The notes under the pieces were generated by a model. It saw only the letters and a program-made list of their open reading frames with translations. It ran no database searches and was not told the DNA's origin. Below, piece after piece: positions 8,409 through 16,610 of a stretch of 64,000 nucleotides of DNA. The position numbers and the translations under genes are program-made. Every line of letters starts with the position of its first letter. The stretch's first letter is position 1. The DNA is from JANWWM01 sp046292465 (GTDB taxonomy: Bacteria; Bacteroidota; Chlorobiia; Chlorobiales; Thermochlorobacteraceae), in assembly GCA_046292465.1 (NCBI GenBank), contig JBKBRB010000006.1:1-64000 (forward strand), read 5' to 3'.

Positions 8409-9713
8409 ATGCCACGCACCATCGCAATTTACGGCAAGGGCGGAATCGGAAAGAGTTTCATCACCACCAACATGACTGCCACTTTTGCCTCTATGGGCAA
8501 GCGCGTTCTGCAACTCGGTTGCGACCCAAAACACGATAGCACCACCACACTTTTCGGTGGCTTGTCGCTCCCGACCGTTACCGAAGTCTTCGGCGAAAAA
8601 ACAGCAAAGCACGAAAAAATTCAAGTCGAGGATATTGTCTTCAAAAAAACTTTCCCCGACATTTCAGGCGAGATTTTCGGCATTGAACTCGGCGGACCCG
8701 AAGTCGGACGCGGCTGCGGCGGACGAGGCATTATCTCTGGCTTCGATGTGCTTGAAAAATTAGGACTCTTCAAATGGGATTTAGACGTGGTGCTGATGGA
8801 TTTTCTCGGCGATGTGGTCTGCGGCGGATTCGCCACACCCTTGGCGCGCTCCTTGTGCGAAGAAGTTATTCTCATCGTCTCTAACGACCGCCAATCGATT
8901 TTTGCCGCCAACAACATTTGTATTGCTAACAACTACTTCAAAACCGTTGGTGGACACACACGGCTCTTAGGCTTAATCGTTAATCGCGACGACGGCAGCG
9001 GCATCGCTGAACGCTACGCCGAAGCAGCAGGCATTAACATCATCATGAAACTGCCCTATCACTCCCAAGCACGCGACAAAGCCGATAGTTTCGATTTAGC
9101 CATTCGCATTCCTGAAATCAAAGCAAAGTTCGACGACCTCTGCACGAAAATTTGGAATCGCGAAATTCCCTACTGCGAAGCGCGCGGACTGAACTACGAT
9201 GAATTTATGAGCCTGTTCGGCGAAATCAGCTCACGCAAACCCGAACCCGCTCACCTTGCCGATTTACGCCTCGAGAAAAATCTCGACCTCGACGGCACAT
9301 CAATTGTCAAAGAAAAATTGGAAAAAGAATCGTTCATCGCCAATGGCTTCCAAAAGCCGATTCAAATCGCCTTGCCAAATGAACAAAACAAACTTGGCGA
9401 TAAAATCGCAATCGGCTCAAATGCCGAGACCCTTCCCGAACAAGATGAGTTTGTGAAAAAAGAAGTGCGCACTGCCGACCAGCGTCAGAAAGAAACGGCG
9501 GCTCCAAAGCCAATTCTGAACGACCACGAGCGACTGCTTCACTGCATTTCAAAACTGCCACGCATTGAGCGCGAGTTAATTACCTTGTCGGAAATCAAGA
9601 AGAAATCTATCAGTGAAATTGCGATTGAAAAGCAGTTGGAAGTGTCGGAAATTGAGTCTTATCTCTCTTCGGCGCGCACGCATCTTAAAGAACTATTCTT
9701 TCAAGTCGAGTGA
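8409..9713 (+). CDS. bchX: Chlorophyllide a reductase iron protein BchX with C-terminal sigma-4-like extension
   Basis: 434 residues from the ATG at 8409; the frame runs back into bchC but only this start gives the family N-terminus. BchX is the NifH/BchL-like ATPase that feeds electrons to BchY-BchZ to reduce ring B of chlorophyllide. Seen: P-loop GKGGIGKS (9-16), the two 4Fe-4S ligands C103 (GRGCGGRG) and C138 (VVCGGFA), and switch-like 'DFLGDVV'. The NifH-like core ends near residue 285. A polar linker (about 290-368) and then a helical domain at 371-430 follow. That domain contains 'LHCISKLPRIERELITL', 'SISEIAIEKQLEVSEIES' and 'YLSSARTHLKELF', the layout of sigma-70 region 4 in ECF factors. 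BchX elsewhere is about 330 residues. bchY and bchZ are not in the window. Confidence 0.92.
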   Translation: MPRTIAIYGKGGIGKSFITTNMTATFASMGKRVLQLGCDPKHDSTTTLFGGLSLPTVTEVFGEKTAKHEKIQVEDIVFKKTFPDISGEIFGIELGGPEVGRGCGGRGIISGFDVLEKLGLFKWDLDVVLMDFLGDVVCGGFATPLARSLCEEVILIVSNDRQSIFAANNICIANNYFKTVGGHTRLLGLIVNRDDGSGIAERYAEAAGINIIMKLPYHSQARDKADSFDLAIRIPEIKAKFDDLCTKIWNREIPYCEARGLNYDEFMSLFGEISSRKPEPAHLADLRLEKNLDLDGTSIVKEKLEKESFIANGFQKPIQIALPNEQNKLGDKIAIGSNAETLPEQDEFVKKEVRTADQRQKETAAPKPILNDHERLLHCISKLPRIERELITLSEIKKKSISEIAIEKQLEVSEIESYLSSARTHLKELFFQVE

Positions 9714-9721
9714 GGGTGAGG

Positions 9722-10195
9722 CTATCGTCCGAAGAAAATGCCGTCCATAAATCGATGGCTTAAATTGCCTGTAACGGCGGCGAGATAATAAGGCAAGCCC
9801 GTTGTCCAATGTGCCTCGGCATACCACATCGGCAGAAGGATAAACGGCAAGGGAATCAAGAACGCCGCCCAAAGCGAATGTGTCCAGCCCCGATGCTTTG
9901 AGATGAGCGGCGTCATGGCAAATAGCCCAAGAAATGCCGCTTCGCGCCACAAACCGCGCACGATAAGCACAAGGTCGAGGACAAGAAATATCCAGTAAAA
10001 AATTTTCTGCCCTTTGCTCTTAATATCCACATCAGGAAAGAGCGCAAAAAGCAGTGTGATTCCGAACAAGATGACAAGTTGTAGCGCGTATTGCCAAGTC
10101 GGCAGAGCGTCGTAATCAAAAAGGATTCCCAGCAAAAAGGCAAAGGGAATGTAGAACAAAACACCGCCGAAAAGATGACCTTTGTAAGAACTCAT
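9722..10195 (-). CDS. YdjM-like (DUF457) membrane-bound metal-dependent hydrolase
   Basis: 157 residues with about four membrane helices. Conserved polar motifs mark the family: 'ALFPDVDIKSKGQ' (Asp-rich), 'KHRGWTHSLW' (His pair) and 'GNLSHRFMDG' (His-Arg-x-x-Asp). These are the likely metal ligands of YdjM/DUF457 proteins. Family members are annotated as inner-membrane hydrolases; the substrate is unknown. The gene converges on bchX with 8 bases between stops and is divergent from the following lipoprotein gene with a 66-base gap that must hold both promoters. Confidence 0.82.
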   Translation of the reverse strand: MSSYKGHLFGGVLFYIPFAFLLGILFDYDALPTWQYALQLVILFGITLLFALFPDVDIKSKGQKIFYWIFLVLDLVLIVRGLWREAAFLGLFAMTPLISKHRGWTHSLWAAFLIPLPFILLPMWYAEAHWTTGLPYYLAAVTGNLSHRFMDGIFFGR

Positions 10196-10261
10196 CTAAA
10201 AGTTTTTTGCAAAAAAATGGTTACTTTACTTCATCTGTTTTCAACGAAAAATTCATCGCCG

Positions 10262-11839
10262 ATGCACCGAAAATACTTATCCCTTTCCACACTTTTACTG
10301 CTCACTGTTTTTTTAGGAAGTTGCATTGAAGAACCTGCCTCGCCGACTTGGCTAACAAACAACCGTCTTCCAGTTGTCAATACCATCTACACTGTCGAGC
10401 GGCTGATTGAAGAAGCGCGTGACCAGAATCTTGTTGTTTCTTCACAAGGCACGGTCGATTACATCTTCATCAAACGCTACGACCAATTAGTCGATATTCG
10501 TGATTCGCTTCGAGTAACACTCTCTCGCACGCTGAACATTCAGCAAACTTCTGTTACAGTCGGCACGCCTGTGGTGCGTAACGACTCTTTGAAAATTACA
10601 GGTGGCAAAGTTGAACGTATCGACACAGTTATTCTCAAACGCGGCACTCAAAGATTGACCGTTGAAAACCTCAATGCGTCCAGCGGCACAATTACCGTTA
10701 CCTTTCCGACCATTCGTAATTCTGCGAACAATCAAGCCTTGTCGCTTTCTACGCCGTTTGCCGGCAACGCAAGCGTTACCGTTGCCTCGCCATCACTTGA
10801 AAATTTCCGCATTACTTCGCCCGACCGAATCAATGTGCCGTTCTCCGTTAGCACCACGCTTACAGCAGGCAACGCCATCAACCTACGCGTAACGGTTGTT
10901 TCCGATAGTTTCGTCGCGCGCTATGTCAGAGGTGTAATTTGGAATGTCGAAACCAATCGCCCTGCCGAGTATGATATTGTCGTCGAGCCGATTGACATCA
11001 ACGCTTTCAACTCGATTGACACGGTTGCAGGCGACGCTGACCCAACTCTCTCGCTCACGCTTTTTAACTCCTTCAATGTTGAAGATACGGTCAAACCAAT
11101 TTTCCGCTCAGTCAATACACGCACCAACGACACCCTGCTAATTTTGGAGCAAGGGCGCAATGTGGTTCGCTTTATTCCGGCTACGCCAATCGGAGCACCG
11201 CGCCCCGATTCCGTCCGCGTTGAGCTCGATAAAAACAACAGCAACGCGCTTCCTGTGGTCTTGCGGCGACCACAGAAAATTTTCGTTGACGGCACGGTCG
11301 TCGCTAACCCACGAAGGCTCACCGGTTCAGCCTTCGACACCAGCACCGCGGCATTAGATTTTGAACTTAAAATTCCGTTGCGCTTTTCGCTTGATACGCT
11401 TGCCGCCAGCGACTCGTCCGACCTTAACGAAGAAATCAACACCGATAACTTTGAGAAATTTGTCTTGAACCTTCGCGCCGAAAGCGAACTTCCATTCAAC
11501 AGCGAAGGCAAAATTTTCTTTCTTGATGCCAATCGCCAGCCCTTGCGCTTAGCCAATGGAAATCCGTTCACATTTCCACGCACAGGCGACACCACGAAAC
11601 TGCGCTTTGCCTCTGCGCCAATCAATCCCAATACCGGCTTTAGCAATGGCGTTGCCGTGAGCACTTCGCGCTTCGACTTCACCCCTGAGGAATTGCGTCT
11701 TTTGAAACAAACCAAGTTTGTCTTCAATCAAATTTTCATTAACACTAAAACGCCGACGACGCGGCGCATTGTTTTGCGAAGCCGCGACACGATTCGCCTG
11801 CGCGGCACTGGCGAAGTTGTTTATCGCATCGGCAACTAA
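10262..11839 (+). CDS. Large secreted lipoprotein, unknown function
   Basis: 525 residues from the ATG at 10262, chosen because it gives a clean lipoprotein signal: MHRKYLSLS, a hydrophobic stretch, then lipobox LGSC with the lipidated cysteine at residue 21. The longer frame from 10091 would bury this signal. The mature protein is rich in Thr, Val, Asn and Asp with beta-strand-like periodicity, including repeated short 'DTV' and 'RLTV' segments, and looks like stacked beta-sandwich modules. I do not recognise a family. It probably sits on the periplasmic face of the outer membrane or is surface exposed. pgk follows 33 bases later on the same strand. Confidence 0.72.
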   Translation: MHRKYLSLSTLLLLTVFLGSCIEEPASPTWLTNNRLPVVNTIYTVERLIEEARDQNLVVSSQGTVDYIFIKRYDQLVDIRDSLRVTLSRTLNIQQTSVTVGTPVVRNDSLKITGGKVERIDTVILKRGTQRLTVENLNASSGTITVTFPTIRNSANNQALSLSTPFAGNASVTVASPSLENFRITSPDRINVPFSVSTTLTAGNAINLRVTVVSDSFVARYVRGVIWNVETNRPAEYDIVVEPIDINAFNSIDTVAGDADPTLSLTLFNSFNVEDTVKPIFRSVNTRTNDTLLILEQGRNVVRFIPATPIGAPRPDSVRVELDKNNSNALPVVLRRPQKIFVDGTVVANPRRLTGSAFDTSTAALDFELKIPLRFSLDTLAASDSSDLNEEINTDNFEKFVLNLRAESELPFNSEGKIFFLDANRQPLRLANGNPFTFPRTGDTTKLRFASAPINPNTGFSNGVAVSTSRFDFTPEELRLLKQTKFVFNQIFINTKTPTTRRIVLRSRDTIRLRGTGEVVYRIGN

Positions 11840-11872
11840 ACATTTTATTCATACCTTAACTTGCAGTAAAAA

Positions 11873-13066
11873 ATGAACAAGAAAACCATTCGCGATATTT
11901 CCGTTTCAGGCAAGCGCGTGCTCGTGCGCGTCGATTTCAACGTCCCGCTCGATAAAGAAAAAAATATCGAAGACGATACGCGCATTCGTGAATCGCTTCC
12001 CACCATTGAGCATCTTCTTTCGCAAGGCGGCAAGGTGATTTTAATGTCGCACTTAGGCAGACCGAAAGGCAAGTCGCCTGAATTTTCACTCGCGCCCGTT
12101 GCCAAGCGTCTTTCAGAATTGCTCGCAAAACCTGTTCACTTTGCGTCCGATTGTATCGGCGCAGAAGCCGAAACCGCCGTAAGCAAACTTCAAAACGGCG
12201 AAGTGTTGCTTTTAGAAAACGTCCGATTCTACAAAGAAGAAGAAGCCAACGACGCCGAATTTGCAAAGAAACTTGCTTCGCTTGGCGATGTGTATGTCAA
12301 TGATGCGTTTGGCACAGCACATCGCGCCCACGCTTCCACCGAAGGCGTTACGAAGTTCATTCAAACCGCCGTCGCAGGATTTTTGATTGAAAAGGAACTC
12401 AAATACTTAGGCGAAGCCACAGCAAACCCGCAGCGTCCTTTCGTTGCAATTCTGGGCGGCGCGAAAATTTCAGGCAAAATTGATGTGTTAGAAAAACTGT
12501 TGGAGAAAGTCGATACGGTTCTCGTTGGCGGCGCGATGATTTTCACCTTCTTCAAAGCACAAGGATTGAAGGTCGGAAAGTCGCTCGTCGAAGACGATAA
12601 ACTCGACATTGCGAAAACAATTATGGACAAGGCGCAATCGCGCAAGGTGAAACTTCTTCTGCCAACTGATGTTGTGATTGCTGATAAATTTGAGAAAGAC
12701 GCGAATGCGAAAACCGTCAGCATTAACGCGATTGAAGAGGGCTGGCTCGGTTTGGATATTGGTGCTGAAACGATTAAAACCTATCGTCAAGAAATTTTGA
12801 ACGCAAAGACGATTGTTTGGAACGGACCGATGGGCGTTTTTGAAATGGAGAAATTCGCCGTTGGCACGTTTGAAATTGCCAAAGCCCTTGCCGAAGCAAC
12901 AAAGAACGGCGCAACGACGGTTATCGGCGGCGGCGATAGTGCCTCTGCAATCGTTAAAGCCGGACTTGAAAAAGCCGTTACACACGTTTCAACTGGTGGC
13001 GGCGCAAGTTTGGAGTTTCTCGAAGGAAAAATTTTGCCCGGTATTGCCGCGCTCAACGAGAAGTGA
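11873..13066 (+). CDS. pgk: Phosphoglycerate kinase
   Basis: 397 residues, the usual bacterial length. Pgk interconverts 1,3-bisphosphoglycerate and ADP with 3-phosphoglycerate and ATP in glycolysis and gluconeogenesis. Seen: the signature 'RVLVRVDFNVPLDK', 'LMSHLGRPKG' for the triose substrate, 'AILGGAKISGKI', 'WNGPMGVFE' and the nucleotide-binding 'VIGGGDSASA' and 'STGGGASLEFLEGK' near the end. It follows the lipoprotein gene by 33 bases and precedes the rhomboid gene by 72 bases. No other glycolytic gene is adjacent. Confidence 0.97.
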   Translation: MNKKTIRDISVSGKRVLVRVDFNVPLDKEKNIEDDTRIRESLPTIEHLLSQGGKVILMSHLGRPKGKSPEFSLAPVAKRLSELLAKPVHFASDCIGAEAETAVSKLQNGEVLLLENVRFYKEEEANDAEFAKKLASLGDVYVNDAFGTAHRAHASTEGVTKFIQTAVAGFLIEKELKYLGEATANPQRPFVAILGGAKISGKIDVLEKLLEKVDTVLVGGAMIFTFFKAQGLKVGKSLVEDDKLDIAKTIMDKAQSRKVKLLLPTDVVIADKFEKDANAKTVSINAIEEGWLGLDIGAETIKTYRQEILNAKTIVWNGPMGVFEMEKFAVGTFEIAKALAEATKNGATTVIGGGDSASAIVKAGLEKAVTHVSTGGGASLEFLEGKILPGIAALNEK

Positions 13067-13138
13067 TTTTTTCACAAAAATTTTTAGTTTTATCGGCGTG
13101 TTACGCCTTTAACAACGACATCAAACCTTTTTACTCGA

Positions 13139-13930
13139 ATGCGTTACGATGATTATCAACCAAGCGGTTTTTCGCTGATGCCTCCCGCCATCAAATCTTT
13201 GATTATTTCCAATGTGCTGATTGCACTCTTTGGGTGGCTTCTTCCGGGCTTGAACTACGCACTGCGCGATTACGGTGCACTTTGGCCCGTAGGCTCAGGC
13301 AATTTTGAGATTTGGCAACCCGTTACTTATCTCTTTCTGCATGGTGGATTCGGGCACCTTTTCTTCAACATGCTAGCACTTTGGATGTTCGGCGTGGAGA
13401 TTGAAAACTACTGGGGCACGAAGCACTTTACGAGTTACTACTTCACGTGCGGCGTCGGCGCAGGGATTTTGAACATGATTTTCACGCACGATGCACCGAC
13501 GATTGGCGCGTCAGGTGCCGTTTATGGCGTTTTGCTTGCCTTCGGCATGATGTTCCCCGACCGATATATCTACATTTACTTCCTCATTCCCATTAAAGCC
13601 AAATTTTTAATCGCCATTTACATTGTGCTTGAATTCTTCGCCTCACTTGGCAGTTCGGGAAGTAACGTTGCGCACTTTGCGCACTTAGGCGGCATGCTTA
13701 TCGGATTCATTTACATCAAAGTCATGCAAGGCGAATTGCCTATGCAAGGCTGGCTCGAGAAAACTTTTGCATCTAAACAAAATTACACTTCACCGACACG
13801 CACGCTCAACTCGCGCTCAAAACAAGACCGCATCGATGAAATCCTCGACAAAATTTCTCGCTCCGGCTACGAGTCACTTACGAGCGAAGAAAAACGCGAA
13901 TTGCTCGAAGCCAGCAAGAAACAAGATTAA
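13139..13930 (+). CDS. Rhomboid family intramembrane serine protease
   Basis: 263 residues with a six-helix rhomboid core. Seen: 'FLHGGFGHLFFNMLALWMFG' (HGG and H..FNM motif, residues 68-85), 'GASGAVYGVL' with catalytic S125, and 'HFAHLGGMLIGF' with H182 as the likely catalytic base. After the last helix comes a soluble tail ending in 'RIDEILDKISRSGYESLTSEEKRELL', a helical motif often found at the C-terminus of Bacteroidota/Chlorobiota rhomboids. It cleaves membrane proteins within the bilayer; the substrate is unknown. A strong terminator follows at 13951. Confidence 0.92.
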   Translation: MRYDDYQPSGFSLMPPAIKSLIISNVLIALFGWLLPGLNYALRDYGALWPVGSGNFEIWQPVTYLFLHGGFGHLFFNMLALWMFGVEIENYWGTKHFTSYYFTCGVGAGILNMIFTHDAPTIGASGAVYGVLLAFGMMFPDRYIYIYFLIPIKAKFLIAIYIVLEFFASLGSSGSNVAHFAHLGGMLIGFIYIKVMQGELPMQGWLEKTFASKQNYTSPTRTLNSRSKQDRIDEILDKISRSGYESLTSEEKRELLEASKKQD

Positions 13931-13950
13931 ACTTTCCTCACCTGATTTTT

Positions 13951-13980
13951 AAGCCCTTCCGAGCAAGAAGGGCTTTTTTC
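13951..13980 (+). terminator. Rho-independent terminator after the rhomboid gene
   Basis: Perfect 9-bp stem AAGCCCTTC (13951-13959) and GAAGGGCTT (13967-13975) with a 7-base loop, followed by a run of T. Confidence 0.88.
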
Positions 13981-14057
13981 ATTTTACAAAACGATTGTTT
14001 CACAGCCCTTGTTAAGCACTAAGAACTTTTATCTAACATTCAACTTTTAGCCAATAT

Positions 14058-15953
14058 ATGCCAACAATTCCAATCGATATTCGCACAGGCACTATCAAAA
14101 AAGAACGCATCATCGGCATTGATTTAGGCACCACCAATAGCCTCGTCGCCTACATGCACGACGACCACCCTGCCATCATCGCCAATAAATACACCCAAGA
14201 GCGCATCGTTCCGTCTGTCGTTTATTTTGATGAAAACTTCACGCCGATTGTCGGTTCAAGTGCGAAGGAATTTTTCATGCGCTTTCCCGACCGCACGATT
14301 TACTCCGTCAAACGCTTGATGGGCAAAGCCTTCGCCGATGTTAAAGACGAACTTTCAAACTTGCCCTATCGCGTCAATGAACAACAATCTTCTACTGTTT
14401 GCAAAATTGAAATCAGCAACGGCAAAGAAACGCGCTACTTCACACCGATTGAAATTTCATCGCTCATTTTGAAAGAACTCAAACGCTGGGCGGACGATTA
14501 CTTCGAGGAACCTGTCCTGAAAGCCGTCATTACCGTTCCTGCCTACTTCAACGACGCGCAACGGCAAGCCACAAAAGACGCAGGCAAACTTGCAGGGCTT
14601 GAAGTCTTGCGCATCATCAATGAGCCAACTGCCGCTTCACTCGCTTACGGATTGGATAAATCCAAAAACGGACTTATTGCCGTCTATGACTTGGGCGGCG
14701 GCACTTTCGATATTTCCATTCTCAAACTCGACGACGGCATTTTTGATGTGCTTTCCACAAATGGCGACACGCACTTGGGCGGCGACGACCTCGACCTTGC
14801 CTTGATGAACCATCTTGCCGTTGAAATTCAAGCACAATGCGGATTAAATGTTTTTACAAACCCGCAAATCGCGCAACGACTTCGCCTCGAGTGCGAACGC
14901 GCAAAACGCGACCTCACCGATGCCGAACAAACCGAAATACACTTTGACGTGTGCGGACAGCCGTTTAATCGCACGCTCTCGCGCTCTGAATTTGAAAAAA
15001 TTATCGCGCCCGTTATCGAGCGCACGCGCATTCCTTGCCTCAAAGCCTTGAAAGATGCCGGCGTTACCGCCAGCGAAATTGACGAGATTGTTTTAGTCGG
15101 TGGCTCAACGCGTATACCGTTTGTCAAACGATTTGTCTCGGAACTCTTCGGCGGCAAAAAGCCTCACGACGAACTCAACCCTGATGAAGTTGTCGCACTC
15201 GGCGCGGCAATTCAAGCAGGCGTGCTTTCAGGCGATACGGACGATATTTTACTCTTAGACATTACGCCGCTTTCACTCGGCATTGAAACCGTTGGCGGAG
15301 TCTTTACGCCCATCATTCCGCGCAATACCAAAGTGCCAATTAAAATCGCACAAGAGTTCACCACATCGGTCGATAATCAAACTGGGATTGACATTCACGT
15401 CTTGCAAGGCGAACGCGAACTTGCTGCGGATAATCGCTCGCTGGCTAAATTCACCTTGAAGCCCATTCCGCCTTTGCCAGCAGGCATGCCGCGCATTCTC
15501 GTCATGTTCGGTCTCGATGCCAACGGCATTCTTACCGTAACTGCCAAAGACCAACGCACCGGCAAAGAACAATCGATTGAAGTGAAACCTACTTACGGCT
15601 TGACGGACGAAGAAGTCGAGCAAATGCTTCTTGCAGGCTTTGAACACGCACAAGAAGATGTCGAGAAACGCTTGCTCATTGAAGCGCAAGTTGAAGCTAA
15701 TGCGTTGATTGCAGCAACGGAAAAATCGATTGAACGCCAACGAGAGATTTTCGACAAACTTCCTCTCGAAGAGCAAAATCAAATTCAATCGGTCTTGGCG
15801 GAGTTGAAGTCGGCTGTAGCAGGAGCGGATAGAAAGTTAATCGCCGATGTTACGGAGAAACTCAATCAAACGACGATGCACTTTGCACAAGAAGCAATGA
15901 ACGCCGCTGTTAGTCGCGCGTTGGAAAAGCGCAAACTTGACGAAGTCGTTTAA
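14058..15953 (+). CDS. Hsp70 chaperone, HscA-like DnaK paralogue
   Basis: 631 residues. N-terminal ATPase domain: 'IGIDLGTTNSLVAYM', 'VITVPAYFNDAQRQATKDAGKLAG', 'INEPTAASLAYG', 'YDLGGGTFDIS', 'VGGSTRIPFVK'. Substrate-binding domain: 'LLLDITPLSLGIETVGGVF' then a helical lid. The 'TTNSLVA' wording, the short ~15-residue N-terminal extension and the lack of the acidic DnaK C-terminal tail (it ends EKRKLDEVV) fit HscA-like Hsp70 rather than the main DnaK. HscA helps transfer Fe-S clusters from IscU. However, no hscB, iscU, grpE or dnaJ gene is near, so the co-chaperone is elsewhere and the specific role is uncertain. It stands alone between a terminator and a convergent gene. Confidence 0.85.
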   Translation: MPTIPIDIRTGTIKKERIIGIDLGTTNSLVAYMHDDHPAIIANKYTQERIVPSVVYFDENFTPIVGSSAKEFFMRFPDRTIYSVKRLMGKAFADVKDELSNLPYRVNEQQSSTVCKIEISNGKETRYFTPIEISSLILKELKRWADDYFEEPVLKAVITVPAYFNDAQRQATKDAGKLAGLEVLRIINEPTAASLAYGLDKSKNGLIAVYDLGGGTFDISILKLDDGIFDVLSTNGDTHLGGDDLDLALMNHLAVEIQAQCGLNVFTNPQIAQRLRLECERAKRDLTDAEQTEIHFDVCGQPFNRTLSRSEFEKIIAPVIERTRIPCLKALKDAGVTASEIDEIVLVGGSTRIPFVKRFVSELFGGKKPHDELNPDEVVALGAAIQAGVLSGDTDDILLLDITPLSLGIETVGGVFTPIIPRNTKVPIKIAQEFTTSVDNQTGIDIHVLQGERELAADNRSLAKFTLKPIPPLPAGMPRILVMFGLDANGILTVTAKDQRTGKEQSIEVKPTYGLTDEEVEQMLLAGFEHAQEDVEKRLLIEAQVEANALIAATEKSIERQREIFDKLPLEEQNQIQSVLAELKSAVAGADRKLIADVTEKLNQTTMHFAQEAMNAAVSRALEKRKLDEVV

Positions 15954-15962
15954 GCGAAAGTC

Positions 15963-16610
15963 CTAAGCAAAAAGTCCAAAGAGTTCTCGCTCAATGCGCT
16001 CAATGATGAAGTTCAAGTCGTCGGCGCGTTCAACGAAATTAAGATTATCGACGTTGATGAGAATTTTCTTGCCGTGTGCGTAACGCGCATACCATGCTTC
16101 ATATTTGGCTTGCAATCGTTTGAGATACTCGAGTTTGACCTTGCTTTCGTATTCGCGAGCGCGCTTTTCAATATTGGAGACGAGTTTCGGAATTGATGCC
16201 TGCAAATAGACCACCAAATCAGGTGGCGTCAAAAGCGAAACAAACTCGCTGTAAATGAGTTGATAGGTGCTGAAATCGCGTGCGCTCATCAAGTTCATTT
16301 CATAAAGATTGCGCGCGAAAATTTCGGCGTCTTCGTAAATCGTGCGGTCTTGAACGGCGGAGCGCGTTCCCGCTTGAATAGCTCGGTGCTGTTTGAATCT
16401 TGCGACAAGAAAAAACACTTGCAGATTAAACGACCAGCGCGGCATATCGTCAAAAAAATCGGAGAGGTAAGGATTGGTGAGGTCGGGCGAGGTATCGACG
16501 GCTTCAAGCACGGCGTCCCATTTGTAGTGTTTGGCGAGCAACTCAACGAGCGTTGATTTTCCTGCGCCCATATTGCCTGCAATGGCGATGAACTTTTTTT
16601 CCACAGTCAT
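15963..16610 (-). CDS. Deoxynucleoside kinase
   Basis: 215 residues of the deoxynucleoside kinase (dGK/dAK-like) family, which phosphorylates deoxynucleosides for salvage. Seen: P-loop 'IAGNMGAGKSTL', substrate-site 'FFLVARFKQH' and the 'QDRTIYEDAEIFARNLYE' segment with the DRT/ERS-type motif, then a lid region rich in arginine (IEKRAREYE). Base specificity cannot be read. The start overlaps the stop of the GlmU-like gene by four bases (ATGA), implying translational coupling at the end of the Crp-M23-bactofilin-GlmU run. Confidence 0.88.
   Translation of the reverse strand: MTVEKKFIAIAGNMGAGKSTLVELLAKHYKWDAVLEAVDTSPDLTNPYLSDFFDDMPRWSFNLQVFFLVARFKQHRAIQAGTRSAVQDRTIYEDAEIFARNLYEMNLMSARDFSTYQLIYSEFVSLLTPPDLVVYLQASIPKLVSNIEKRAREYESKVKLEYLKRLQAKYEAWYARYAHGKKILINVDNLNFVERADDLNFIIERIERELFGLFA

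Noticed and set aside
10091..10261. Upstream extension of the lipoprotein frame
   Set aside because: It runs antisense into the YdjM-like gene and would place the lipoprotein signal in the interior.
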